From NCBI GenBank assembly GCA_045531755.1, contig JAZSEP010000109.1, positions 1-12,017 on the forward strand: a stretch of DNA of 12,017 nt, in the 5' to 3' direction. Below, piece by piece: positions 1 to 6,411 of this stretch; positions within the stretch are counted from its first letter, which is position 1; each line of letters starts with the position of its first letter. Below the pieces are notes generated by a model that was given only the letters and a program-made list of their open reading frames with translations, did no database searches and was not told the DNA's origin. The position numbers and the translations under genes were made by a program. This DNA is from UBA11540 sp045531755 (GTDB lineage: Bacteria; Bacillota; Clostridia; Oscillospirales; Ruminococcaceae).

Positions 1-153
1 GGCGACCTTGCAAAATGCGACGAGGACGTACTCAGCTACGCACTCTTCCCGCAGGTTGCAACAAAGTTCCTCACAGAGAGAAACGCCCCCAAGGCTGCTC
101 CTGCTGACCCCAATGCCGTCCGCGAGCTCTTCGTCGACGACGCATCCCTCTGA
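1..153 (+). CDS. oadA: C-terminal end of oxaloacetate decarboxylase alpha / pyruvate carboxylase B-type subunit (partial)
   Basis: Frame 1 is open from the left edge to a TGA at 151-153, giving the last 50 residues of a larger protein. The stretch EDVLSYALFPQVATKFLTER (residues 8-27 of the visible part) is the conserved end of the carboxylase domain shared by oxaloacetate decarboxylase alpha, methylmalonyl-CoA decarboxylase-associated and pyruvate carboxylase B subunits. In that family the domain transfers a carboxyl group between a 2-oxo acid and biotin. After it come an Ala/Pro-rich stretch (KAAPADPN) and a short acidic tail, with no biotin-attachment domain. Biotin is therefore probably carried on a separate protein, as in clostridial three- or four-subunit sodium-pumping decarboxylases. 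The exact substrate cannot be decided from this tail. A terminator follows 28 bases downstream, so this is the last gene of its operon. Confidence 0.75.
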   Translation, partial: GDLAKCDEDVLSYALFPQVATKFLTERNAPKAAPADPNAVRELFVDDASL

Positions 154-180
154 TAAAGCCTACCGCTTCACAACAAAACC

Positions 181-210
181 AAAATCTCGCTCAACCGAGC
201 GGGATTTTTT
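181..210 (+). terminator. Rho-independent terminator, possibly bidirectional
   Basis: An 11-bp stem (182-192 with 197-207, one G-U pair) with a 4-base AACC loop runs into a T-tract ending at 210. It closes the decarboxylase gene on the + strand. Read on the minus strand the same stem is followed by TTTTGGTTTTG, and the minus-strand regulator gene ends only 6 bases away, so it probably terminates both convergent transcripts. Confidence 0.85.
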
Positions 211-215
211 GCATT

Positions 216-458
216 TCATTTTATTTCCTGTTCCAAACCATCAAATTCGGCAGTTGAAAAGAACTCACTGAGCGTAATGCCAAGACCATCACAAAACTTC
301 TTGATTGTTACAATGGATACATCTCTTCGACTCTCATCCAACATACTGTATGCAGTAGACGGAGTAACTCCTGATAAGGTCGCCAATTCATTGACTTTTA
401 TTCCGCGTTCAGCGCATAAAGCTTTGAATCTGTTAGCCACAGCATCTTTAACACCCAT
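216..458 (-). CDS. Small Cro/CI-type helix-turn-helix transcriptional regulator
   Basis: This is an 80-residue protein made almost wholly of one HTH_3 (Cro/CI, Xre) domain. Helices run from about residue 4 to 70. The recognition part is VNELATLSGVTPSTAYSMLD (about 22-41), followed by the typical 'TIKKFCDGLGITLSEFF' helix pair. Family members bind DNA as dimers and usually repress their own or nearby promoters. I chose the ATG at 458 rather than the in-frame GTG at 467, because GAGGTGAG (470-463 on the minus strand) is a good ribosome binding site for the ATG and would be destroyed as a leader if GTG were used. The gene is convergent with the decarboxylase and divergent from spoIIE. A palindrome cluster at 496-520 lies just upstream and is a plausible autoregulatory operator. 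No ligand-binding domain is present, and the specific target is unknown. Confidence 0.85.
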   Translation of the reverse strand: MGVKDAVANRFKALCAERGIKVNELATLSGVTPSTAYSMLDESRRDVSIVTIKKFCDGLGITLSEFFSTAEFDGLEQEIK

Positions 459-495
459 TTTTCTCACCTCAAGAACATTTTAAGGTTTTAGTCGC

Positions 496-520
496 ATACG
501 CGTATACGCACTTGCGTATA
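496..520. promoter_or_regulatory. Cluster of overlapping palindromes, candidate operator for the HTH regulator
   Basis: Three symmetric elements overlap within 25 bp: ATACGCGTAT (496-505), GCGTATACGC (500-509), and a perfect 8-bp inverted repeat TATACGCA-CT-TGCGTATA (503-520). All are built from the half-site TACGC/GCGTA. The cluster lies 38 bp upstream of the regulator's start and about 145 bp upstream of spoIIE. Such repeated half-sites at a small Cro/CI gene are typical of autoregulation. That reading is inference; the symmetry itself is directly visible. Confidence 0.55.
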
Positions 521-596
521 TTCAAAAAATATGTTATGTTTTTGTTGTGAGAATATTATTAGTAACTTTTCTTGACGATTAAATCAATAGCACAAT

Positions 597-629
597 GTGA
601 CAAAATCCACCCGTCGGCTTTGTTATACT
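597..629 (+). promoter_or_regulatory. Candidate spoIIE promoter with long (21-bp) spacer and possible 0A box
   Basis: A -10-like TATACT (624-629) lies 37 bases before the spoIIE start codon. The best -35-like hexamer upstream is GTGACA (597-602), giving a 21-bp spacer. In Bacillus subtilis, spoIIE and spoIIG use sigma-A promoters with 21-22 bp spacers that need phosphorylated Spo0A. The minus-strand reading over 596-605, TTTTGTCACA, matches the extended 0A consensus TTTTGTCGAA at 8 of 10 positions, but its core 7-mer TGTCACA at only 5 of 7. Suggestive only. Confidence 0.4.
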
Positions 630-665
630 GTCATCAAGGAAGTGAAAAACGGGAGGACGAAACAG

Positions 666-2984
666 ATGAAGGAAACACAGACGGCGTTAGAGAAGAAGGG
701 GGGACTCTTCTCTGCGGACAGGTTCGGTATTATCAGCGTTGTGGCAAGCTTTGTGATAGGACTTGTGCTTTCACAAACGGTAGTGTTCGACAGATTTGCG
801 CCCTTTGCGCTAAGCCTTGTCTGTGCGCTTTCGGGCCACGCGCTGATAGCCGCAATTTTCGGTGCAACGCTTGGGCTTGTGCTCAACTCTACGGCAGGAA
901 TATTTCTCAAATATATAGGTGCGATAACGATACTTTGCACCTTGCGGATGGTGCTGAGCTTCAACAAAGAGCTTGTGCGAAACCGATTTTTCGCCCCGAT
1001 AGCCGCTTTTCTTTCCTGCTTTTTAACAGGTACAGCCATCTCGGTACTGCTTGGCTTTACTTGGTACGACCTGATGCTTTCTGCCGCCGAAGCCTCAATG
1101 GCAGGGGGCGCCGCATATCTGTTCGGTGAACTGTGGTCGGCGGCAGAGGGCAGGGTCAAGCCCTTGGAGCTTAACGCAATACAAACCACAGCCGTCCTCA
1201 TACTTTTCGGACTTTTACTGATTCCGCTGACGGCTTTCAGAATAGGAATGTTCAGCATCGGCGGATTTTTGGCAGCGTGCGCTGTGCTTCTCTGCGCGAC
1301 GGTGCTTGGCGGACCCTTTGCCTGTGCCTGCGGACTTTCGCTCGGATTTATATATCTTCTCTATGATGCAGAATACATATTTTTCCCCGTGCTTTTGGGG
1401 GTGGGCGGACTTGTGGGCGGACTTTTGGGACGCTTTTCAAAGGCAGGCGTGTCGGTGGGGATGGTGTTCAGCGCCACGATAATGCTTGTGATGACCTACA
1501 ACACCTCCCGTATGCCCGAGGTGCTCTATGACGTGTCGGTAGCCTCGCTTGTGTTTTTGCTGATACCGAAAAAATATACCGACCGCCTTTCTGCAAAGAT
1601 ATCCCAGACGAAGCTTGCGGGCTTCGACGAGGTGAAACGAGCGTATATGACAAAGGTTTCGTTTCTTTCCGAGGCATTGTCGGATGTGGGGAATATAACC
1701 GAGCAGGTGGCAAAAAAGCTCGGCAGGATACACGCCGACGAAACGCAAAGCGTTTTCGAAAAAACCTCCTCGCAGGTCTGCTCCGACTGCGGCCTGAAAA
1801 CGTCGTGTTGGCAGAAAAACGCACACGACACGGCAAGGGCGTTTTCCTTGATGATACCCACCCTCAAAAAAAGCGGATGTATCGACGGAGATACCCTTCC
1901 CGAATACTTCAAGGAACGTTGCTGCAGGTCAAAACAAATAACCTCGCAAACCAACCTGAATTATGCTGAATATATCGCAAAACAGACGGCAAAACGAAAA
2001 ATCGGTGAGGTCAGACAGGTCATCGGCGGACAGTTCGAAGCCATGTCCTCGGTGCTCGACAGACTTTCGGGCGAGTTAAAGGACATCCGAAGCATCGACC
2101 CTCAGGCAACCTCGGCGGTGAAAGAAAACCTCAAAAAATTAGGGCTGAAGCTTGATTTCTGCTACTGCCTGATAGGCGAAATGGATAGAATGACGGTGGA
2201 ATTCTGCGTCCGCGAGGTAACGGCAGAATCGGTGCCCGACAAGGTGCTTGTTTCAATCATAGAAGAGATAACCGAGCGAAGCTTTGAACGCCCAACCGTC
2301 TGTACGGTAGGCGGAGCGAGCCGTTACACCTTCAATGAACAGGCAAACTACAGAGTCGAAATCGACCTTATGCAGATACCGCACGATACAAGCAAGATTT
2401 GCGGTGACACCTGTTCCTGTTTCACCGACTCTTCGCAGTTTTTCAATATAATAATAGCCGACGGAATGGGCAAGGGAAAGGCGGCGGCAATCGACTCCGC
2501 GATGACCGTGACCCTCGTTTCAAAGCTGATAAAATCGGGATTTGACTATGCAAACTCGGTGAAGATGATAAACTCCGCCCTGCTTGTCAAATCGGACGAA
2601 GAGTCGCTGTCAACGGTGGATGCCGCGCAGATAGACCTCTATACAGGAAAGCTAAGGATTATGAAGGCAGGCGCTCCGCTCACGATAGTGGTGAAGGAAA
2701 AACGCCCGATAATCCTCGAGAGCTGTTCAACCCCGATAGGAATTGTCAACGACGTCACGGTGCAGGAGCAGGAGATGTATCTTTCTGAAAACGACCTCGT
2801 CGTAATGATGAGCGACGGACTTTGCGAAAACGGCTGTGACTATATCCTGGAGATACTGAAAAAGGACAGCACACTGCCAACAGAGGAACTGACACAAAAA
2901 ATAATTACGGCGTGTATCGAGAAAAACAAGGGTATAATCGACGATTTAACGGTGGTTGTGGCTCGTATAATAACAAATATTTGA
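666..2984 (+). CDS. spoIIE: Stage II sporulation protein E, membrane-bound PP2C-type serine phosphatase
   Basis: The 772-residue protein has the SpoIIE layout: a hydrophobic N-terminal block of about ten membrane segments (about residues 20-305), a central cytoplasmic region, and a C-terminal PP2C/SpoIIE phosphatase domain. Metal-binding and catalytic motifs are intact: DGMGKG beginning at D599, SDG at D717, and DDLT at D759-D760. In the family this enzyme sits at the polar septum and dephosphorylates the anti-anti-sigma factor SpoIIAA, switching on sigma-F in the forespore. The central region carries a cysteine cluster (C372, C375, C381, C405, C419, C420), which could bind metal. Length is slightly below B. 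subtilis (827). ATG 666 was chosen because GGGAGG (651-656) lies 9 bases upstream; the longer in-frame start at 597 would place the likely -10 box inside the gene. It appears monocistronic, though no clear terminator follows. Confidence 0.96.
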   Translation: MKETQTALEKKGGLFSADRFGIISVVASFVIGLVLSQTVVFDRFAPFALSLVCALSGHALIAAIFGATLGLVLNSTAGIFLKYIGAITILCTLRMVLSFNKELVRNRFFAPIAAFLSCFLTGTAISVLLGFTWYDLMLSAAEASMAGGAAYLFGELWSAAEGRVKPLELNAIQTTAVLILFGLLLIPLTAFRIGMFSIGGFLAACAVLLCATVLGGPFACACGLSLGFIYLLYDAEYIFFPVLLGVGGLVGGLLGRFSKAGVSVGMVFSATIMLVMTYNTSRMPEVLYDVSVASLVFLLIPKKYTDRLSAKISQTKLAGFDEVKRAYMTKVSFLSEALSDVGNITEQVAKKLGRIHADETQSVFEKTSSQVCSDCGLKTSCWQKNAHDTARAFSLMIPTLKKSGCIDGDTLPEYFKERCCRSKQITSQTNLNYAEYIAKQTAKRKIGEVRQVIGGQFEAMSSVLDRLSGELKDIRSIDPQATSAVKENLKKLGLKLDFCYCLIGEMDRMTVEFCVREVTAESVPDKVLVSIIEEITERSFERPTVCTVGGASRYTFNEQANYRVEIDLMQIPHDTSKICGDTCSCFTDSSQFFNIIIADGMGKGKAAAIDSAMTVTLVSKLIKSGFDYANSVKMINSALLVKSDEESLSTVDAAQIDLYTGKLRIMKAGAPLTIVVKEKRPIILESCSTPIGIVNDVTVQEQEMYLSENDLVVMMSDGLCENGCDYILEILKKDSTLPTEELTQKIITACIEKNKGIIDDLTVVVARIITNI

Positions 2985-3024
2985 AAAAATTTTGATAAAA
3001 TATATAAAAAATTTAAAAAAACTA

Positions 3025-3053
3025 TTTATTTTTTCAAAATGCTGTGATATAAT
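3025..3053 (+). promoter_or_regulatory. Extended -10 promoter of the secreted-protein/sortase cassette
   Basis: A perfect TATAAT at 3048-3053 is preceded by TG one base upstream (TGaTATAAT), an extended -10. The -35 position (3025-3030, TTTATT) is poor, but the upstream 50 bp are almost pure A/T with A- and T-tracts, which could act like an UP element. The start codon is 32 bases downstream, with AGGATGG (3072-3078) as ribosome binding site. Confidence 0.65.
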
Positions 3054-3084
3054 ATAGAAAAATATAATTTTAGGATGGTGCGTT

Positions 3085-3624
3085 ATGAAGAAAATTATTT
3101 CTGTTGTACTCGTACTCGTTATGGTTTTGGCGCTTTCTGTAAATGCATTTGCAGCTACAAAGGAGCAGGTTATGAATGCTCTCTCCAAGCCCGTTATAAC
3201 TGAGTATTGGGACGTAAGATCAATCCCTGCTGAGTATCTCAACGCTGCTGAAAAGCATCTTGACAAAGCTAACTTCACTTCTGCTGAGCTCGACGTAATC
3301 CTCGGCTACATCAACGAGGGAAGATATCTTCTCGCAGAAGAGTATGCTGAAGTTGCATGGTCCAGACTTACTGCTGCTGAGCAGAAGACAATGATGGATC
3401 TCGTAAACAAGGCTGCAAAGGCTGCAAAGGTTGAAGTTACCATTAAGGATAACACTATCAGCTTTAAGTCCCTCCTTACAGAAGAAACTGTAGGTGGCAC
3501 TGTTTCCAAGCCTATCCAGAACACAGGTGCTGACGTAACAGCTCTCGCAGTTGCTGCATCCGCTCTCGTTCTCGCTGCAGTTGCAGGCGCAGTTGTTGCT
3601 CGCAAGAACGGTCTTGGTAAATAA
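3085..3624 (+). CDS. Small secreted protein with C-terminal sorting-like signal, probable sortase substrate
   Basis: This 179-residue protein has a clear signal peptide (residues 1-24, KK then a hydrophobic core, ending AFAA) and a mature part of about 120 residues rich in Ala/Glu/Lys and predicted helical. The end resembles a cell-wall sorting signal: KPIQNTGAD (142-150), a hydrophobic segment (about 151-172) and a short basic tail (RKNGLGK). The motif is IQNTG rather than LPXTG: the proline precedes the pentapeptide and Gln takes its place. The sortase gene starts 2 bases after the stop, which supports a substrate role. Codon use is strongly biased (GCT/GCA, CTC, AAG, GTT), unlike the mixed usage of spoIIE and the sortase, suggesting high expression. 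I do not recognise the mature domain. Alternatively the C-terminus is a simple membrane anchor. Confidence 0.8.
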   Translation: MKKIISVVLVLVMVLALSVNAFAATKEQVMNALSKPVITEYWDVRSIPAEYLNAAEKHLDKANFTSAELDVILGYINEGRYLLAEEYAEVAWSRLTAAEQKTMMDLVNKAAKAAKVEVTIKDNTISFKSLLTEETVGGTVSKPIQNTGADVTALAVAASALVLAAVAGAVVARKNGLGK

Positions 3625-3626
3625 TT

Positions 3627-4307
3627 ATGAAACTTTCGTCTGAAAAGACGGGAAATAGTCAGAGGAAAGGGTTTATACTCTTTCCTCTTGCTTTTTTTCT
3701 CGTCGGATATCTTTTGATATTCGCAATACTCTATCCGATTGCCGCACCCTACATACAAACTCTGTCGCTCGTCTTTGATACAAAGACACCAAACTTTGAA
3801 ACCGATGGGGAAAACCACCTCGACCTTTCGAGCAAGCCTCAGGAGGACGACGGTACCGTTGCGCTCAGCGAAATCGCCTATCCCAAGGAAGGCGACCTCT
3901 TTGCAAGGCTCACAATCCCCACGGCTGAAATCGACTGTGACCTCTACTACGGCGACAGCAAGGCACAGCTCAAAAAGGGAGCAGGATGTTATAAGGGCGC
4001 GTTTATTCCGGGATATGACAGGACAACTCTCATCGCGGGACATAACCACACCTACTTCACAACGTTACATAAGATAGAGGAAGGGGATTCGATTTTCATC
4101 GAAACCTCCTACGGAAAATACGAATACCGCGTGACAGGGATAAATATCACCGACCACGACGACACAACAGCCTACGACCTTCTCAAAAAAGAGGAGAATA
4201 TAATTCTCTACACCTGCTACCCGTTTGTACTGCAGGGCTACTATCAGGAGAGATACTTCGTCTATGGTGAATACGTTTCGGGCCCGATGATAGATAAAAC
4301 GAGGTGA
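3627..4307 (+). CDS. Sortase, class D-like cysteine transpeptidase
   Basis: The 226-residue protein has one N-terminal membrane segment (about 16-40), a linker, and a sortase domain (about 85-220). The catalytic triad is visible: H139 in LIAGHNHTYF, C197 in LYTCYPF, and R209 in YQERYFV. Sortases cleave a C-terminal signal on secreted proteins and join them to the cell wall or to other subunits, acting on the outer face of the membrane. The 'TCYPF' sequence after the active site and the size fit class D best, though class was not tested by alignment. The ATG follows the preceding stop by 2 bases and has no good ribosome binding site, so translation probably depends on coupling to the upstream gene. 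The adjacent secreted protein is the obvious substrate. A terminator-like hairpin lies within its codons 12-24. Confidence 0.9.
   Translation: MKLSSEKTGNSQRKGFILFPLAFFLVGYLLIFAILYPIAAPYIQTLSLVFDTKTPNFETDGENHLDLSSKPQEDDGTVALSEIAYPKEGDLFARLTIPTAEIDCDLYYGDSKAQLKKGAGCYKGAFIPGYDRTTLIAGHNHTYFTTLHKIEEGDSIFIETSYGKYEYRVTGINITDHDDTTAYDLLKKEENIILYTCYPFVLQGYYQERYFVYGEYVSGPMIDKTR
3661..3698 (+). terminator. Terminator-like hairpin inside the 5' end of the sortase gene (attenuator candidate)
   Basis: A perfect 9-bp inverted repeat, AGAGGAAAG (3661-3669) and CTTTCCTCT (3680-3688), with a 10-base loop, is followed after TGC by seven T (3692-3698). It is 37 bases past the stop of the secreted-protein gene, where an intrinsic terminator would be expected. 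It could let most transcripts end before the sortase. The T-tract also encodes the Phe/Leu-rich membrane segment, so chance is possible. Confidence 0.5.
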
Positions 4308-4312
4308 TGCAG

Positions 4313-5146
4313 ATGGAAAAGAAACAAAAAATCAGAAAAATTCTCTGCACAGTTTTCTCGTTTTTGATGTCGATAACGCTCTTTGTAACGGCGCTTTTGT
4401 CTGTGCTTCACTTCACTCTGCTCGATAGAGATTATTTTGCCGAAAAGGTTGAGAAAAGCGGATATATAGATATTTTGCATCAAAAGCTCGTCGATGAGCT
4501 TGCAAACGAAGGCTATGTTTCCGGCTTTAACGAAGAATTTTTTGCAAGGATTATCACAACCGATTCGGTGAAAGGTCCCGTTCTTTCTGCGGTTGATAAA
4601 ATCTATGGTACGGGCGAATATAAATCTGCGCCCAAAGAGGAGCTTGCACAAACGCTCACAGATGTGTTTGTAAAAGACCTTGAAGACCGTGGCGTAACTG
4701 TAGACGACGAGCAGAAAAAGCACATTGAAGGCTTTGCAGATGAATGTGCCGAGTACTTTTCGACAAGTGCAAGACTTCCCTTCATCTCAATAGGCGAAAG
4801 CCTTGTGAGAAACGTGAAACCGCTTGCCAAATATGCGCTGATTTTCACGGGTGCTTTCACGCTGTTTTTTGCGGTGTTTATCTTCTGCATAAACCCCCGA
4901 AAAATAAATGCCATACGCTACGCCTCCTATGCTTTCGGCAGTGCGGCACTGATGACTGCAGCTCCTGCAATAGCATTGGCTGCATCCGGAATCATCAAAA
5001 AGATTTCTGTTGCAGACGAGGCGCTCTACTACCTCATACAAACCACCGCAACCGACCTTGTGAATACGGTTTTGGTTGCCGCCGCAATAATGGCGGTAGT
5101 GTGGATAGCCCTCGCTGTACCGTTTTTTGTAAAAAGAAAAGCCTAA
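4313..5146 (+). CDS. Membrane protein with large extracytoplasmic domain, unknown function, in sortase cassette
   Basis: The 277-residue protein is not recognised. It has a basic N-terminus (MEKKQKIRK), a first membrane segment (about 11-34), a hydrophilic and acidic domain of about 135 residues (35-170) likely outside the cell, and three further segments (about 172-192, 203-226, 248-272) ending in a basic VKRKA. Start choice: GAGGTGAT (4301-4308) overlaps the sortase stop and sits 4 bases before the ATG at 4313; the earlier in-frame ATG at 4307 and GTG at 4304 lie within that site and lack one of their own. Gene overlap or near-overlap, the same strand and the shared terminator indicate one operon with the sortase and its probable substrate. 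A role in surface-protein export or anchoring is inference from position only. Confidence 0.8.
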   Translation: MEKKQKIRKILCTVFSFLMSITLFVTALLSVLHFTLLDRDYFAEKVEKSGYIDILHQKLVDELANEGYVSGFNEEFFARIITTDSVKGPVLSAVDKIYGTGEYKSAPKEELAQTLTDVFVKDLEDRGVTVDDEQKKHIEGFADECAEYFSTSARLPFISIGESLVRNVKPLAKYALIFTGAFTLFFAVFIFCINPRKINAIRYASYAFGSAALMTAAPAIALAASGIIKKISVADEALYYLIQTTATDLVNTVLVAAAIMAVVWIALAVPFFVKRKA

Positions 5147-5184
5147 CACAAAAGTCCGTCATTGTATGACGGACTTTCTTTGTG
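5147..5184 (+). terminator. Rho-independent terminator of the sortase cassette
   Basis: A perfect 11-bp stem, AAAGTCCGTCA (5151-5161) with TGACGGACTTT (5167-5177), and a 5-base loop begin 4 bases after the stop codon. The T-tract is short and interrupted (TTTCTTTGTG), but the flanks CACAAA and TTTGTG can extend the pairing. It separates the cassette from the recA promoter. Confidence 0.85.
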
Positions 5185-5204
5185 TCGAGTTTTGCCAAAA
5201 ACTA

Positions 5205-5233
5205 TTGAAAAAATATTATAGATTTGGTATAAT
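5205..5233 (+). promoter_or_regulatory. Near-consensus sigma-A promoter of recA
   Basis: TTGAAA (5205-5210) and TATAAT (5228-5233) are separated by exactly 17 bp, and TGG before the -10 makes it an extended -10. Transcription should start near 5240, about 44 bases before the recA ATG. No GAAC-N4-GTTC (Gram-positive LexA-type) box is seen over or near it. Confidence 0.85.
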
Positions 5234-5251
5234 GGTATATGTATAAAAATG

Positions 5252-5265
5252 CCCGATATATCGGG
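5252..5265. promoter_or_regulatory. 14-bp perfect palindrome in the recA leader
   Basis: CCCGATATATCGGG is perfectly self-complementary and lies 12-25 bases past the expected transcription start, 5 bases before the GAGGAG ribosome binding site. It could be a dimeric repressor site or a small mRNA hairpin (5-bp stem, TATA loop). Neither role is proven. Confidence 0.45.
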
Positions 5266-5283
5266 ATGAAGAGGAGAAAACCT

Positions 5284-6411
5284 ATGGCTGTTAAAGAATC
5301 TAAAATCGTAAAAAGAACAACCGAAAAAACAAACGACGGCAAGAAGGAAGCGCTTGAACTGGTGCTTCAGAAAATCGAAAAGGATTTCGGAAAGGGTGCT
5401 GTAATGCGCTTGGGTCAGGATACCTATATGAACGTTGAGTCGGTATCCACAGGTTCTCTCGGACTTGATATAGCTTTGGGAATAGGCGGTGTACCGAAAG
5501 GAAGAATCGTCGAGATTTTTGGCCCTGAAAGCTCGGGTAAAACCACCGTCGCACTCCATATAGTTGCAGAGGTACAGAAGCAGGGCGGTAACGCGGCGTT
5601 TATTGACGTTGAGCACGCTCTCGACCCCTTGTATGCAAAGGCTCTCGGCGTTGACATCGACGAGCTCTTGGTTTCACAGCCCGACACGGGCGAGCAGGCG
5701 CTCGACATCGCAGACGCTCTCATTCGTTCCGCCGCTATCGACGTTATCGTCGTCGACTCCGTTGCCGCAATGGTAACAAAGGCAGAAATCGAGGGCGAGA
5801 TGGGTGCATCTCACGTCGGTGTTCAGGCAAGACTTATGTCGCAGGCTATGAGAAAGCTCACAGGCTCCATCTCAAAAACAAACTGCGTTGCCATCTTCAT
5901 CAACCAGCTTCGTGAAAAGGTTGGTGTAATGTTCGGCAACCCCGAAACTACCCCCGGTGGCCGTGCGCTGAAGTTCTATTCCTCCGTACGTATCGACGTC
6001 AGACGTGGTGAGGCAATAAAGGACGGCAACACCGTTATCGGAAACCACACAAAAGCAAAGGTCGTAAAGAACAAGGTTGCTCCTCCCTTCAAGGAGGCAG
6101 AGTTTGATATTATGTACGGCAAGGGAATCTCTTATGAGGGCGAGGTTCTTGATATGGGTATCGAGCTCGGTCAGGTTGGCAAGAGCGGCGCTTGGATAAC
6201 CTATAAAGATATAATGCGCGTTCAGGGAAGAGATAACGCGAAGCTCTTCCTCGAGAACAACCCCGATGTCTGCGAGGAAATCGCAAGCTACATCAGAGAA
6301 CACGCAGGCGAGCTTTCCGGCAAAAAGGTAAAGGGCGGAATTAAGAAGGCCGTTTCTGAGGAAAGAAGCCCTTCAAGCTCGGTTTTGGACGTTCAGGTTG
6401 ACGACGAATGA
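5284..6411 (+). CDS. recA: RecA recombinase
   Basis: The 375-residue protein is a full-length RecA. Walker A GPESSGKT is at 80-87, the catalytic Glu at E110 (FIDVEHALDP), Walker B VIVVD ends at D158, and the L2/DNA-binding region with GNPETTPGGRALKF runs from 218 to 231. The C-terminal tail is Lys-rich then acidic (VQVDDE). RecA forms ATP-dependent filaments on single-stranded DNA, pairs homologous strands and promotes LexA self-cleavage. I chose ATG 5284 because GAGGAG (5271-5276) lies 7 bases upstream. In-frame ATGs at 5239 and 5266 would start at the transcription start or overlap that site. A slightly long N-terminus (about 15 residues more than E. coli) remains. recX follows with a 4-base overlap, so recombinase and modulator are co-translated. 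Confidence 0.98.
   Translation: MAVKESKIVKRTTEKTNDGKKEALELVLQKIEKDFGKGAVMRLGQDTYMNVESVSTGSLGLDIALGIGGVPKGRIVEIFGPESSGKTTVALHIVAEVQKQGGNAAFIDVEHALDPLYAKALGVDIDELLVSQPDTGEQALDIADALIRSAAIDVIVVDSVAAMVTKAEIEGEMGASHVGVQARLMSQAMRKLTGSISKTNCVAIFINQLREKVGVMFGNPETTPGGRALKFYSSVRIDVRRGEAIKDGNTVIGNHTKAKVVKNKVAPPFKEAEFDIMYGKGISYEGEVLDMGIELGQVGKSGAWITYKDIMRVQGRDNAKLFLENNPDVCEEIASYIREHAGELSGKKVKGGIKKAVSEERSPSSSVLDVQVDDE

Noticed and set aside
572..600. TTGACG at 572-577 as the -35 of spoIIE.
   Set aside because: No -10-like hexamer occurs 16-18 bp downstream; TATACT at 624 is too far away.
623..1258. Long open frame antisense to the start of spoIIE (minus strand).
   Set aside because: It lies wholly over a confidently identified gene and its product shows no domain.
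2980..3038. Inverted repeat TTTGAAAAAAT ... ATTTTTTCAAA around and after the spoIIE stop, as a possible terminator.
   Set aside because: Nearly all A/T with a 37-base gap in an A/T-only region; weak stem and likely chance.
5239..5283. Earlier in-frame ATG for recA at 5239.
   Set aside because: It coincides with the expected transcription start, and GAGGAG is correctly placed only for the ATG at 5284.
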